Of a stretch of DNA of 63,002 bases, positions 9,013-17,714 are shown one piece after another. Origin of the DNA: Methylomonas methanica (GTDB lineage: Bacteria > Pseudomonadota > Gammaproteobacteria > Methylococcales > Methylomonadaceae); NCBI RefSeq assembly GCF_001644035.1, contig NZ_LUUG01000097.1:1-63002 (forward strand). Reading direction: 5' to 3'. The notes under the pieces were generated by a model. The model had not been told where the DNA came from and made no database searches. It saw only the letters and a list, made by a program, of their open reading frames with translations. Position 1 is the first letter of the stretch. Every line of letters begins with the position of its first letter. Both the position numbers and the translations under genes were made by a program.

Positions 9013-11097
9013 ATGCAAGATCATACTCTCGACATTACCAGCTACATGCCGCATGGCTATTGCTACCTATGGCAGAGCGATTTATTGCTGTTGCATGTGG
9101 TGTCCGACGCGCTGATCGTATTGTCGTATTACTCCATCCCGTTTGCGTTGTTATATGTACTAAAAAAACGCAACGACATTCCGTTCAGCTGGATTTACTG
9201 GCAGTTCGGCGTGTTTATCTTGCTGTGCGGCACCACGCATCTACTCAGTATCTGGAACATCTGGATACCGGATTACTGGCTGTCCGGCGCCATCAAAGCA
9301 GCGACCGCGGTGAGCTCCATCGTCACCGCCATCCTGATCTGGCCCTTGATTCCCAAGGTATTGGCCATTCCCAGCCAGAAACAGCTGCTGGCCGCCAATA
9401 GCGCGCTGGCCCAGGAAATCGACAGCCATAAAAAAACCGAGCAGGAATTGCGCAAGCTGTCGCTGGCCTTGCAGTTCAGCTCCAGCATCGTGGTGATCGC
9501 CGACCCCAAGACCCGCATCGAATATTGCAATCCGGCCTTTTACAAATTAACCGGCTACTGCGAACAGGACGTACTGGGCCAAAAAACCAATCTACTCAAA
9601 TCCGATCTGACCTCCGCCAAGACTTATAAAGATTTGTGGACGACTTTACGCGCCGGCTCGGCTTGGCACGGCGAATTTTTAAACCGCAAAAAAAACGGCG
9701 AGTTGTTCTGGTGCCTGGAATCGATTACCCCGGTGCTCGACGAGCACCATAACGTGACCCATTTCGTGTCCATCATGCACGACATCAACGACCGCAAGGA
9801 TTCGGAAGAAGTCATCCGCCACATGGCCTATTACGACCCGCTGACCGACCTGCCGAATCGCACGCTATTCAACGAGCGCCTGGATCAGGCCATCGGCCAG
9901 GCCAAACGCTATAAGACTCGCTTCGCGGTGATTTATTTGGATTTGGACCATTTTAAAAGCATCAACGACACCCTCGGCCACCTAATCGGCGATAAATTGC
10001 TGATCGAGGTCGGCAAACGCATCACGCTGTGCTTGCGCGAGCAAGAAATCATCGCCAGACTGGGCGGCGACGAATTTGCGTTGATCGGCATTAATTTACG
10101 GACGCCAGCCGATGCCGGCGATATCGCCAGACGGGTGATCGATACCATCAACCAAGCGTTTTTCATCGACGACCATCAATTGTTCATCGGCACCAGTCTC
10201 GGCATCAGCGTGTATCCCACCGACGGCAGCGACGGCCAGCAATTGCTCAAACATGCCGACGACGCGCTATACCTGGCTAAACAGCGCGGTCGCAATACCT
10301 TCGAGTTTTACAACGCCACCGCCAACGCCCAATCACTGCGCCGCCAAGCCATCGAAAACCTGTTACGGCTAGGCCTGGCGCGCAACGAATTTTCCCTGGT
10401 TTACCAGGCTAAAATCGATTTGCACAGCGACCGAATTGTCGGCGCCGAAGCCTTGCTGCGCTGGCTGCCGGAAATCGGCCCGGTGGCGCCGGAGGAATTC
10501 GTACCGATCGCCGAAGACATCGGCTTGATCGGCGAGATCGGTGAATGGATACTGCGTAGCGCCTGCCGGGATTACATGAACCCGGCTTTACAAGCCCGCA
10601 GCGAATTGAAACTGGCGGTCAATCTTGCCAAACGCCAATTCAAACAATCCGATTTATTGGCGATGATCGATAGGGTGCTCTCGGAAACCGGCTTGCCGGC
10701 ATCCCGGCTGGAATTCGAAATTTCCGAAAGCATATTGATGGAACGCGCCGGACACGCCGAGCACCTCATGCAAGGCTTGAAACAACGCGGCATCCGGCTG
10801 ACGGTAGACGACTTCGGCACAGGCCTGTCTTCGCTAAGACGACTAAAACGCTTTCCGGTGGATACCCTGACAATACCCCCAGCCTTCGTCAACGACATCT
10901 GTAATAATCCCGACGACGCCTGCATCGTCCGTTCGCTGATCGGCCTGGCCCACGGCTTAAACTTGCGGGTCGAAGCCAAGGGAGTGGAAACCGAACAGCA
11001 GTGGGATATTCTCACACAACACCATTGCGACCGGGCTCAAGGCTATTTTTTCCGTCTACCGCTGCCTATCGAAGAGTTTAGCCGCATACTCGACTGA
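9013..11097 (+). CDS. Ethylene-receptor-like membrane domain, PAS, GGDEF and degenerate EAL
   Basis: A 694-aa c-di-GMP signalling protein. Residues 15-120 hold three membrane helices closely resembling the ethylene-binding domain of plant ETR1. The Cu(I) ligands are present in FILLCGTTH (C72, H76), as are the conserved Asp and Tyr in SDALIVLSYYSIP (D32, Y39). A short coiled coil, one PAS domain (about 140-260), GGDEF (RLGGDEF near 351-355) and EAL (EALLRW near 479) follow. The GGDEF active site is intact, but its I-site reads RxxE. In the EAL domain the LKID motif is LTIP (620-622) and AEGVE is AKGVE (656), so two catalytic positions are lost and phosphodiesterase activity is unlikely. It is best read as a diguanylate cyclase controlled by a membrane metal/small-molecule site. 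The ligand is not shown. Confidence 0.85.
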   Translation: MQDHTLDITSYMPHGYCYLWQSDLLLLHVVSDALIVLSYYSIPFALLYVLKKRNDIPFSWIYWQFGVFILLCGTTHLLSIWNIWIPDYWLSGAIKAATAVSSIVTAILIWPLIPKVLAIPSQKQLLAANSALAQEIDSHKKTEQELRKLSLALQFSSSIVVIADPKTRIEYCNPAFYKLTGYCEQDVLGQKTNLLKSDLTSAKTYKDLWTTLRAGSAWHGEFLNRKKNGELFWCLESITPVLDEHHNVTHFVSIMHDINDRKDSEEVIRHMAYYDPLTDLPNRTLFNERLDQAIGQAKRYKTRFAVIYLDLDHFKSINDTLGHLIGDKLLIEVGKRITLCLREQEIIARLGGDEFALIGINLRTPADAGDIARRVIDTINQAFFIDDHQLFIGTSLGISVYPTDGSDGQQLLKHADDALYLAKQRGRNTFEFYNATANAQSLRRQAIENLLRLGLARNEFSLVYQAKIDLHSDRIVGAEALLRWLPEIGPVAPEEFVPIAEDIGLIGEIGEWILRSACRDYMNPALQARSELKLAVNLAKRQFKQSDLLAMIDRVLSETGLPASRLEFEISESILMERAGHAEHLMQGLKQRGIRLTVDDFGTGLSSLRRLKRFPVDTLTIPPAFVNDICNNPDDACIVRSLIGLAHGLNLRVEAKGVETEQQWDILTQHHCDRAQGYFFRLPLPIEEFSRILD

Positions 11098-11167
11098 ATA
11101 ACGGCGGTAGGCTAGCGGAGTAGCCGCAGCACGGCGACCACCCCAAAACTTCAGCAGTCAGTCGCGC

Positions 11168-14100
11168 TTAATCCGCCCCGACCCGATACGGCCCCAACGG
11201 ATCCGCGCCCAAGGTACCGACCAAAGACTCCAGATAGGCCGGACTGGCCAGCTCCGCCAACTTTTGCTGAGCTTGGCGGTGCCGCTCGACCAACTTCAGT
11301 TCGCCGATCAAGGACTGGTGACTGCTCTCTTGCAAGAAACCGTTCAAATAATCGACATGTCTTTGCCATAACGCGATGTCGCGCTGCTGCTTGATATGTA
11401 GCCGTTCCCGATACCAATCCGACGCCAGTAAGTAATCGCGGGTAAACATCGCCCGTATCTCCGGATGATGCGCATCCTTGCCCTGGTAATGACCGTCGGC
11501 CATGATATGCAGCAAGGCATACAACGGCGGACAGGCATCTTCTATGCTGCCGTCTTCGAGATATTGTTGAGCGACACGCTGCTGGGTTTCGACGATATTA
11601 TTGATACCGTCTACGAATACCTCCAAATCCTGACGCTCGGGTTGCAAAATCTCGTCGGTAAATACCGCATACGGATTGTCGAAGATCTTGCCCATCAAGC
11701 CATGCACGAAATGACTGGTAATCCGATAGCCTAAGCGGCTAGCCAAGACGATTTGCCCGTTGTGCTCAAAATCGGTTAACGGCTCCAGATAGCCATGCTC
11801 CAACAGAAATGCCGGGTGACGCTCTTCTCGCGACAGTCGCGCCCAGATTTCCGGAATCAATAAGCTGATGTCATGATCGACGCGGGTATCCGGACCGATA
11901 AACCCGGCCGAGCTGGAAAAACCCGGGTAACCGGTCAAAATGAACGATACCAGCGCATTGTTCAGATCGGCGGTGCCGCGCAAAGCGTTGAATGGTCCCT
12001 TGGTCAGCGCGCCTTCACTGCCCGCACCCGTCGTAGACGGTGACTTGCCGGTCAAGGAACAAACAAAGTCCATGAACAGTTCCGGCAACTCTTGATAATG
12101 TATCGGGTTGTAAACCGCCAGCGCGCGAATACCCGGCTCTGGCGGATTGTTGCGACGGCCGGTCAATACCGCATCCACCGGATGGCATAGCGGTTGATTG
12201 AGCGGAATCTTGCGATGCAAACGTGCGCCCAACTCGGCCACATATTTGCGTAAGGGTTTCACCACGTCGACGCGGGTTTCCAGATAGCGCGGATTTTTCG
12301 ACGGCTTGCCGTTCACCAGACGCGGATGCGCGGAACATACGACAAAGCCCTTTCCAGCCTGGTAAGCCTCAGTTAACAGCTTTTGCATCGGGGCGGTGAA
12401 TTTGGAAAAAGTCATCACATCTTCCACGATTGCTGACAAATGCTCATGATCCAAAGGCTCGAAATTGGCCATGAAATTGCCGGGGCCTGACATGTTCAGC
12501 TCGGTCTGCTTGTCGTATCCGGGGATGATGGCATCGTCCGGACGTTGGAACAGCCGATATTCGCAGTTGCTGACCAGTTTCAGACTCGTTTCATAGCCCT
12601 CATCCGGCAGCCAGGCGCGCACCGCATCGGTCGGCACCACGACCGAGGCACTGATATCGTCTTCCATTTGCACTTTCTCGCAGGCAATATAGTCTTGCCG
12701 CACTTTGAAGGTCCGCCAGCCACCGTCCAAGTCAAAACCTACCCGTAAATAAGTCGCAACGATCTTACGTTGATTCAGTTTTAGCTCATGGCCGGGTGCG
12801 CCGTCGATCACGTCCACCGATAAATTATCGCGCCAGTTATTACCCCATTCCGGGCGATAAAAGCGCTTGATCAAAAACACCAAAGCCAGGATGCTGGGCG
12901 GAATGGACTTCAACCAATCGTTGAATTCCTGGGTATGATTGCGCGACGGTGTCAACAGCTTGATCACCGACCCCAGGCTGCGCTCCGGACTGAGCACAGT
13001 TCGGCTAGGGCCGCGGTCTTCGCGCTCGAAACCCGGCAAGAAGCGGCCGGTGTAATCTTTATCGAAAATCGCCTGCACCCGATCCAGATCGTGTTGCAAA
13101 TCGTCCACGAACAACGGTCCGTAGATCGCCGCGTCTTCGATGGATTTGGAAATTTCAGATTTGCCGCCGCCGGACACCGTGCAGGGCTTGTGACAAAACG
13201 TACCTTCCGCGACGGTGCCGATCAAGCGCCAGGATGGCGCGCCGGGATGCTTACACATCTCGATCTTATAACCGTTGGGCTGCACGTAGATTTTGCCCGG
13301 TTGCAAGCGAATGCTATGACTTTGGCCGTTGCGGAGCCAGGTAATTTTCTGGGTAGCCAGACTCATCCGCAAATCCTGCGGTACGTAGATAATTTCCGGA
13401 AAATGCCTATCCACCGCATAGCCTTCCGGCTGCACATCCATGATCGCGCCGTAGTGATAGGTCATCTCGTCGAAATCATAGCCCGGTTCGCGGGTCAAAC
13501 TGCCAATCCCGAACTCATCGCCATGATTGACGCGGCGAAATGCCAGTGCCCCGCCAGCATGCTCTTCTTCCGCCAGGCCGAATAAATTGGCGGCATAGCT
13601 GATCTGGGTTTTGACTTCCTTCTTGCAATAGCCGTAATAGTTGTCGGCCAGCAAAGTGACAATCACGCCGCTGTGGTCGCGCGCAGTCAGTTTAAACGCC
13701 TGGCCTTCGTTATACAGTTCCGCCGGATCTTGCCAGCACATGCCGTCGGCACGCTGGCGTTCGCTGGCTTCGTCCCAATGCGGCAGACCCAGCTGTTTTT
13801 TGGAGAGTTTGGTTAAATGCGGCGCCAGAATTACGCAGCCGCTGTGGCCGGACCAATGCTCCACATCCAGGGCTGCATCGCATTCCGGCAAAGCCGGATT
13901 GCCGCCGTTACCGAAGATACTCTCGACAAAATCCAGATTGCTGACCAGATTGCCCGGCGCGAAGAAACGAATTTCCATGGATTTTTCAGCGGCAACGCCC
14001 GGAATTTCCGGACAGACCACCGGGCGCATCAGCAAGGATGCAAACATCCGCGCCGGTTTGGGTTGGTGGGCGGTAAACGGCAGCACCATCAAATCGTCGG

Positions 14101-14644
14101 GCGGATTTAAAGCCTCGCCCAGCATCAAAGCAAAAGTCAGCTTGGGCACTTGCTTTTTGTCGCCAGGCACCGGTAAACCGCCTTCGGCAACATGAAACGA
14201 GCCTTGCGTGGTACGCCGGTCGCTGGCCGGATTATGCAAAATGCCTTGCTTAACCCGAAAACTGGAAACGATTTCGGAGCGAAATTCGTCTTCGCCCAAG
14301 GGCAAAGATAATTCGCGCGCAACGCCATGCTTATCCAGCTCGAAAGTCATGGTCGGCAAACTGGGGATTTTGGCAAAGCCCAGATCCGCGCAATAGCGCT
14401 CCAGGAAATCTTGAATACGTCTATCGGCGGGATACAGTGAGGAACTGGCCAGCAGCCGGCTTTTTTCCAGATAGCTGTTCAGCAAGTCCTGGGCGGTGTC
14501 CATAAACTGCGCGGATGCGGTATCGATACAGGTCGGCTGCCCGCACGAAGCCAGTTTCAGATTGATATAAAGATGCAGTTGTTGCTTAACAGCTTGTTCG
14601 TCTTGCCCCGCCGGCCCAAGACCCAGCGCCCTTAGCTTATCCAT
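11168..14644 (-). CDS. Probable PPi-type phosphoenolpyruvate carboxykinase
   Basis: A 1158-aa protein, the unusual length of the PPi-dependent PEPCK family (EC 4.1.1.38; Propionibacterium, Entamoeba). This enzyme interconverts oxaloacetate plus PPi with PEP, CO2 and phosphate. Supporting stretches are VSGGGKSEISKSI (about residue 500), resembling the PEPCK kinase loop, and a C-terminal block with TTGAGSEGALTKGPFNAL, LNNALVSFILTGYPG and RVDHDISLLIPEIW that I associate with this family from memory. There is no signal peptide or membrane span. It lies 199 bases downstream of the alpha-E gene on the same strand and converges with the GGDEF gene. Inorganic pyrophosphatase is encoded 12 kb away, which competes for PPi. 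The assignment rests on recall of the family pattern. A large unannotated protein of another role is possible. Confidence 0.62.
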   Translation of the reverse strand: MDKLRALGLGPAGQDEQAVKQQLHLYINLKLASCGQPTCIDTASAQFMDTAQDLLNSYLEKSRLLASSSLYPADRRIQDFLERYCADLGFAKIPSLPTMTFELDKHGVARELSLPLGEDEFRSEIVSSFRVKQGILHNPASDRRTTQGSFHVAEGGLPVPGDKKQVPKLTFALMLGEALNPPDDLMVLPFTAHQPKPARMFASLLMRPVVCPEIPGVAAEKSMEIRFFAPGNLVSNLDFVESIFGNGGNPALPECDAALDVEHWSGHSGCVILAPHLTKLSKKQLGLPHWDEASERQRADGMCWQDPAELYNEGQAFKLTARDHSGVIVTLLADNYYGYCKKEVKTQISYAANLFGLAEEEHAGGALAFRRVNHGDEFGIGSLTREPGYDFDEMTYHYGAIMDVQPEGYAVDRHFPEIIYVPQDLRMSLATQKITWLRNGQSHSIRLQPGKIYVQPNGYKIEMCKHPGAPSWRLIGTVAEGTFCHKPCTVSGGGKSEISKSIEDAAIYGPLFVDDLQHDLDRVQAIFDKDYTGRFLPGFEREDRGPSRTVLSPERSLGSVIKLLTPSRNHTQEFNDWLKSIPPSILALVFLIKRFYRPEWGNNWRDNLSVDVIDGAPGHELKLNQRKIVATYLRVGFDLDGGWRTFKVRQDYIACEKVQMEDDISASVVVPTDAVRAWLPDEGYETSLKLVSNCEYRLFQRPDDAIIPGYDKQTELNMSGPGNFMANFEPLDHEHLSAIVEDVMTFSKFTAPMQKLLTEAYQAGKGFVVCSAHPRLVNGKPSKNPRYLETRVDVVKPLRKYVAELGARLHRKIPLNQPLCHPVDAVLTGRRNNPPEPGIRALAVYNPIHYQELPELFMDFVCSLTGKSPSTTGAGSEGALTKGPFNALRGTADLNNALVSFILTGYPGFSSSAGFIGPDTRVDHDISLLIPEIWARLSREERHPAFLLEHGYLEPLTDFEHNGQIVLASRLGYRITSHFVHGLMGKIFDNPYAVFTDEILQPERQDLEVFVDGINNIVETQQRVAQQYLEDGSIEDACPPLYALLHIMADGHYQGKDAHHPEIRAMFTRDYLLASDWYRERLHIKQQRDIALWQRHVDYLNGFLQESSHQSLIGELKLVERHRQAQQKLAELASPAYLESLVGTLGADPLGPYRVGAD

Positions 14645-14842
14645 AACCCTCCCCCTTTAGTTTTAAAAACGATGTCTGCATGATATAGCAACTTGTGGTT
14701 TGGGTCAGCAGCAATCCAAGCTGCGCCCCCTCGATCAAGCTTGCTTCCGCTCAACAATGCTGGTTTACAGCGCTACAAACATTCTGAACCACACATAGCA
14801 AGCAAGGGCATAAATGGTGAAAACCTTCCTGTTAGCATAGTG

Positions 14843-15799
14843 TCAATTTTTCTCCAGCTCGTCCTCGCCAAGATTATTTAAAAACCACATTGCCGCGATT
14901 TGCTTGTGTAACTCGTCGAACTTAGCTTGCAAGCCGTCCAGCACCTGATGCAATTGCTCCGGCGTAGTCTGCTTAATATCGATGGCCAGTACCTGTTGTT
15001 CCAATTGCTCCAGCTGCGGGAACAGTTCGACAGCATTAGGCAAGCGCTTTATACAGTGGGTAATCTCTTCGATACAATGCACCACAGCCCTGGGAAAATC
15101 GGGGTTTTTTAACAGATAGTTCAAAACGTCCTCGCCTTTAATTCGATTGCGGACGTGCTTGCGATACATCAATACCGCACTCAACGACTTCAAGACGTTG
15201 ATCCACAGGATAGTTTCGTACTCGCGCATTTTGGTACTGCGATTTTCCGCCAGCAGCACCGTGCCGAAATCCATAATCCGGCTAGTCATGTCGGCGCGTT
15301 CCAGATTACGGCCGATACAGATAAACCGGGCACTGTCGCTGCTGCTCATCGCCCCCGCCATAAAGCCAGTAAAACGCTGGCAACCGGCCATGATTTCCTG
15401 CAAAAACAAGGCTCTGCCCCGGCGATTAGACAGACTGTCCAGGTTATTATTGGCGTACAGATACATCTCGTTGACTTGCTGCCAGGCTTCGTCCGGCATC
15501 AACTCGCGGCTGGTGCGAATGTTTTCCCGGGCAAACGACAAGGACGCCAGCAAGGAACCGGAATTGCTCATGTCTGCCAGTAAAAACCGCGTGGTATTCT
15601 GCTCGCTGGGATTTTTAAAGCGCTGATAAAACGCCTCTTCCACACCGCAAATATTCAACAAATTGCGCCAGCCCAGTTCCACGCCATACGGTAAGTCGTA
15701 GATCAGATGCATCGTGGCGCTGATCAGGCGGGCGGTGTTTTCGGTGCGCTCCAGGTAACGGGCCATCCAGTACAAACGTTCGGCGGATCGCGATAACAT
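14843..15799 (-). CDS. Alpha-E domain protein (DUF403)
   Basis: An all-helical alpha-E protein of 318 aa, recognised by the N-terminal signature MLSRSAERLYWMARYLERTE. ATG 15799 is chosen because homologues start at this motif and GGGAG lies 7 bases upstream. The stop of the preceding ATP-grasp gene is separated by a single base (TAAgATG), so the two are translationally coupled and the products probably interact. In the larger family this protein accompanies circularly permuted ATP-grasp enzymes, transglutaminase-like proteins and Anbu peptidase. The system is predicted to make or trim peptide-like amide bonds. No biochemical role is established. Confidence 0.88.
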   Translation of the reverse strand: MLSRSAERLYWMARYLERTENTARLISATMHLIYDLPYGVELGWRNLLNICGVEEAFYQRFKNPSEQNTTRFLLADMSNSGSLLASLSFARENIRTSRELMPDEAWQQVNEMYLYANNNLDSLSNRRGRALFLQEIMAGCQRFTGFMAGAMSSSDSARFICIGRNLERADMTSRIMDFGTVLLAENRSTKMREYETILWINVLKSLSAVLMYRKHVRNRIKGEDVLNYLLKNPDFPRAVVHCIEEITHCIKRLPNAVELFPQLEQLEQQVLAIDIKQTTPEQLHQVLDGLQAKFDELHKQIAAMWFLNNLGEDELEKN

Positions 15800-15800
15800 C

Positions 15801-17255
15801 TTATTGCTCCCTGTTGATAATCCAAGTGTCTTTACTGCCACCGCCCTGCGAAGAGTTTACCACCAGCGAACCGGCCCGCAACGCCACCCGGGTCAGTCCG
15901 CCGGCGGTAACGAAACTGTTTTCGCCATGCAGGATAAACGGCCGTAAATCGATATGCCGCGGCTCCAGTTTGTCGTTGCATAAGGTCGGGCAGGTCGATA
16001 AGGCCAGCGTCGGCTGGGCGATGTAATTGCGCGGATTTTCCTGGATTAGTTTATGGAACTGCTTAATTTCCTTCTGCGTGGCATGCGGCCCGACCAACAT
16101 GCCGTAACCGCCGGATTCGTTAGCCGGTTTCACCACCAGCTCCGGCAAATGCGCCAGCACATAGGCACATTGCTCCGGGTCGCTGCATAAGTAGGTCGGC
16201 ACGTTGGGCAGAATCGGCTCTTCGTTTAAGTAGTAACGAATCATCTCCGGTACATAGGCATAGACCACCTTGTCGTCGGCCACGCCGGCACCGGGCGCAT
16301 TGGCCAGGGCCACATTTCCGGCCTTCCAGGCCCGCATCAGGCCTTTTACACCCAGCACCGAATCCTTATGAAACACCTCAGGGTCGAGAAACAAGTCGTC
16401 GATGCGCCGATAAATCACATCGACTTTTTCCAGACCTTTAATGGTACGCATATAAACGCAATCGTCGTCCTTGACCAACAAATCGCCCCCTTCCACCAGT
16501 TCCGCACCCATCTGCTGCGCCAGGAAAGCGTGTTCGAAATAGGCCGAGTTGTAAATGCCTGGAGTTAATACCGCGATTTGCGGCGTGTCGTCGGCTTCCG
16601 GCGCCAGCGAAGTCAACATTTCGAACAACTGGGTCGGATAATCGTCCACCGGCAAAATATTCAGATTTTCCAGCAATTCCGGAAATATCCGTTTGGTAAT
16701 CACCCGATTTTCGATCATGTAAGACACGCCAGACGGTACCCGCAGATTATCTTCCAACACATATAGCTTGCCGTCGCCGGCTCGCACCAAGTCACTACCG
16801 CAGATATTCGCCCAGCTGCCGAATTTGGGCTGCATGCCTAAGCATTCCTTGCGAAAGTTGCTGGAGCTGTTGATCAATTCCGCCGGGACCAGGCCGTCCT
16901 TGATAATCTGCTGCTGGTTATAGACATCATTAATAAAGCAGTTCAAGGCTTTCAGACGCTGTTTTAGGCCGGCCTCCACCACTTGCCACTCCTGAAAATC
17001 GATCAGGCGCGGAATGATGTCGAAAGGCCAAGCCCGGTCGATATTGCCCTCGTCGCTGTAGACGGTAAAGGTAATACCCATCTCCATAATGGCCGCTTCC
17101 GCAGCAGACAGTCGGCCCTTAATAGCGTCCATGCCCAAAGATTGTAAGTATTGACTCAAACTGGCGCAGGCATCGCGTGGCTTGCCGCCTGCGGCTATCA
17201 TCTCGTCGTAAGCCTTATCGGCGCTGTAATCCGCCCAAATTGTTGGTGTAATCAT
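15801..17255 (-). CDS. Circularly permuted ATP-grasp type 2 protein
   Basis: A 484-aa CP-ATP-grasp protein starting MITPTIWADYSADKAYDEM. An upstream extension of the frame is rejected because homologues begin with this region. Family blocks include TFTVYSDEGNIDRAWPFDIIPR, the nucleotide-binding VLEDNLRVPSGVSYMIENR, the acidic RRIDDLFLDPE and, near the end, VKPANESGGYGMLVGP and SSQGGGSKDTWI. It is predicted to act as an ATP-dependent amide ligase. The alpha-E partner follows after one base. A second, fused CP-ATP-grasp/alpha-E protein is encoded divergently 460 bases away. Confidence 0.88.
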   Translation of the reverse strand: MITPTIWADYSADKAYDEMIAAGGKPRDACASLSQYLQSLGMDAIKGRLSAAEAAIMEMGITFTVYSDEGNIDRAWPFDIIPRLIDFQEWQVVEAGLKQRLKALNCFINDVYNQQQIIKDGLVPAELINSSSNFRKECLGMQPKFGSWANICGSDLVRAGDGKLYVLEDNLRVPSGVSYMIENRVITKRIFPELLENLNILPVDDYPTQLFEMLTSLAPEADDTPQIAVLTPGIYNSAYFEHAFLAQQMGAELVEGGDLLVKDDDCVYMRTIKGLEKVDVIYRRIDDLFLDPEVFHKDSVLGVKGLMRAWKAGNVALANAPGAGVADDKVVYAYVPEMIRYYLNEEPILPNVPTYLCSDPEQCAYVLAHLPELVVKPANESGGYGMLVGPHATQKEIKQFHKLIQENPRNYIAQPTLALSTCPTLCNDKLEPRHIDLRPFILHGENSFVTAGGLTRVALRAGSLVVNSSQGGGSKDTWIINREQ

Positions 17256-17714
17256 GCTGTATGCATCCGTGAACGTTGCTTTTATGGTGCAAGTCCGCGC
17301 GGAATTGGTGCAAAAACTACCGCACCATTTCAACGCAAACCGGTTCTGATCAGTTACCTGAAATAAAGCAATAGCAATGCCAAGTCGCGCGCCTACGGCT
17401 ATCAATTACTCGGCCCCAACCGACTTTTATCTTGCCTTAACGCGGGGAAATACCCTTTAGTTCAGAAGCTTGAATCAAACCGATGCTTTATATTGGGCTA
17501 CTCTAGGCAGAGCGACCGAATCCACGCGGTCAATGATGCTCTGGGCTATTCCTGAATGTAACGGCATGTTTCTTGCGAGTTTCTTGGACTACGCATCAAT
17601 CCATAGTCTCGTCAGAATCGGCATCGGCGCGAAAAATCCGGCTTGGAAAATATAAATAAACGAGATCGGCTTTGATAAATTGCGCAATACCCGGTAAACC
17701 GGCAAACTAAACCT
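17256..17714. other. Divergent promoter region between two ATP-grasp genes
   Basis: A non-coding stretch of 459 bases between divergently oriented ATP-grasp genes. It must contain the promoters of both transcripts. No strong palindrome, sigma-54 element or repeat was seen, and short open frames here lack family motifs. Confidence 0.5.

Noticed and set aside
11465-14396. Several open frames of 60-216 codons on the strand opposite the PPi-PEPCK-like gene
   Set aside because: They mirror a long GC-rich coding sequence, carry no motifs, and the 1158-codon frame explains the region.
17470-17655. Short plus-strand frame in the ATP-grasp divergent region
   Set aside because: No family motif, no ribosome binding site, and composition typical of non-coding DNA.
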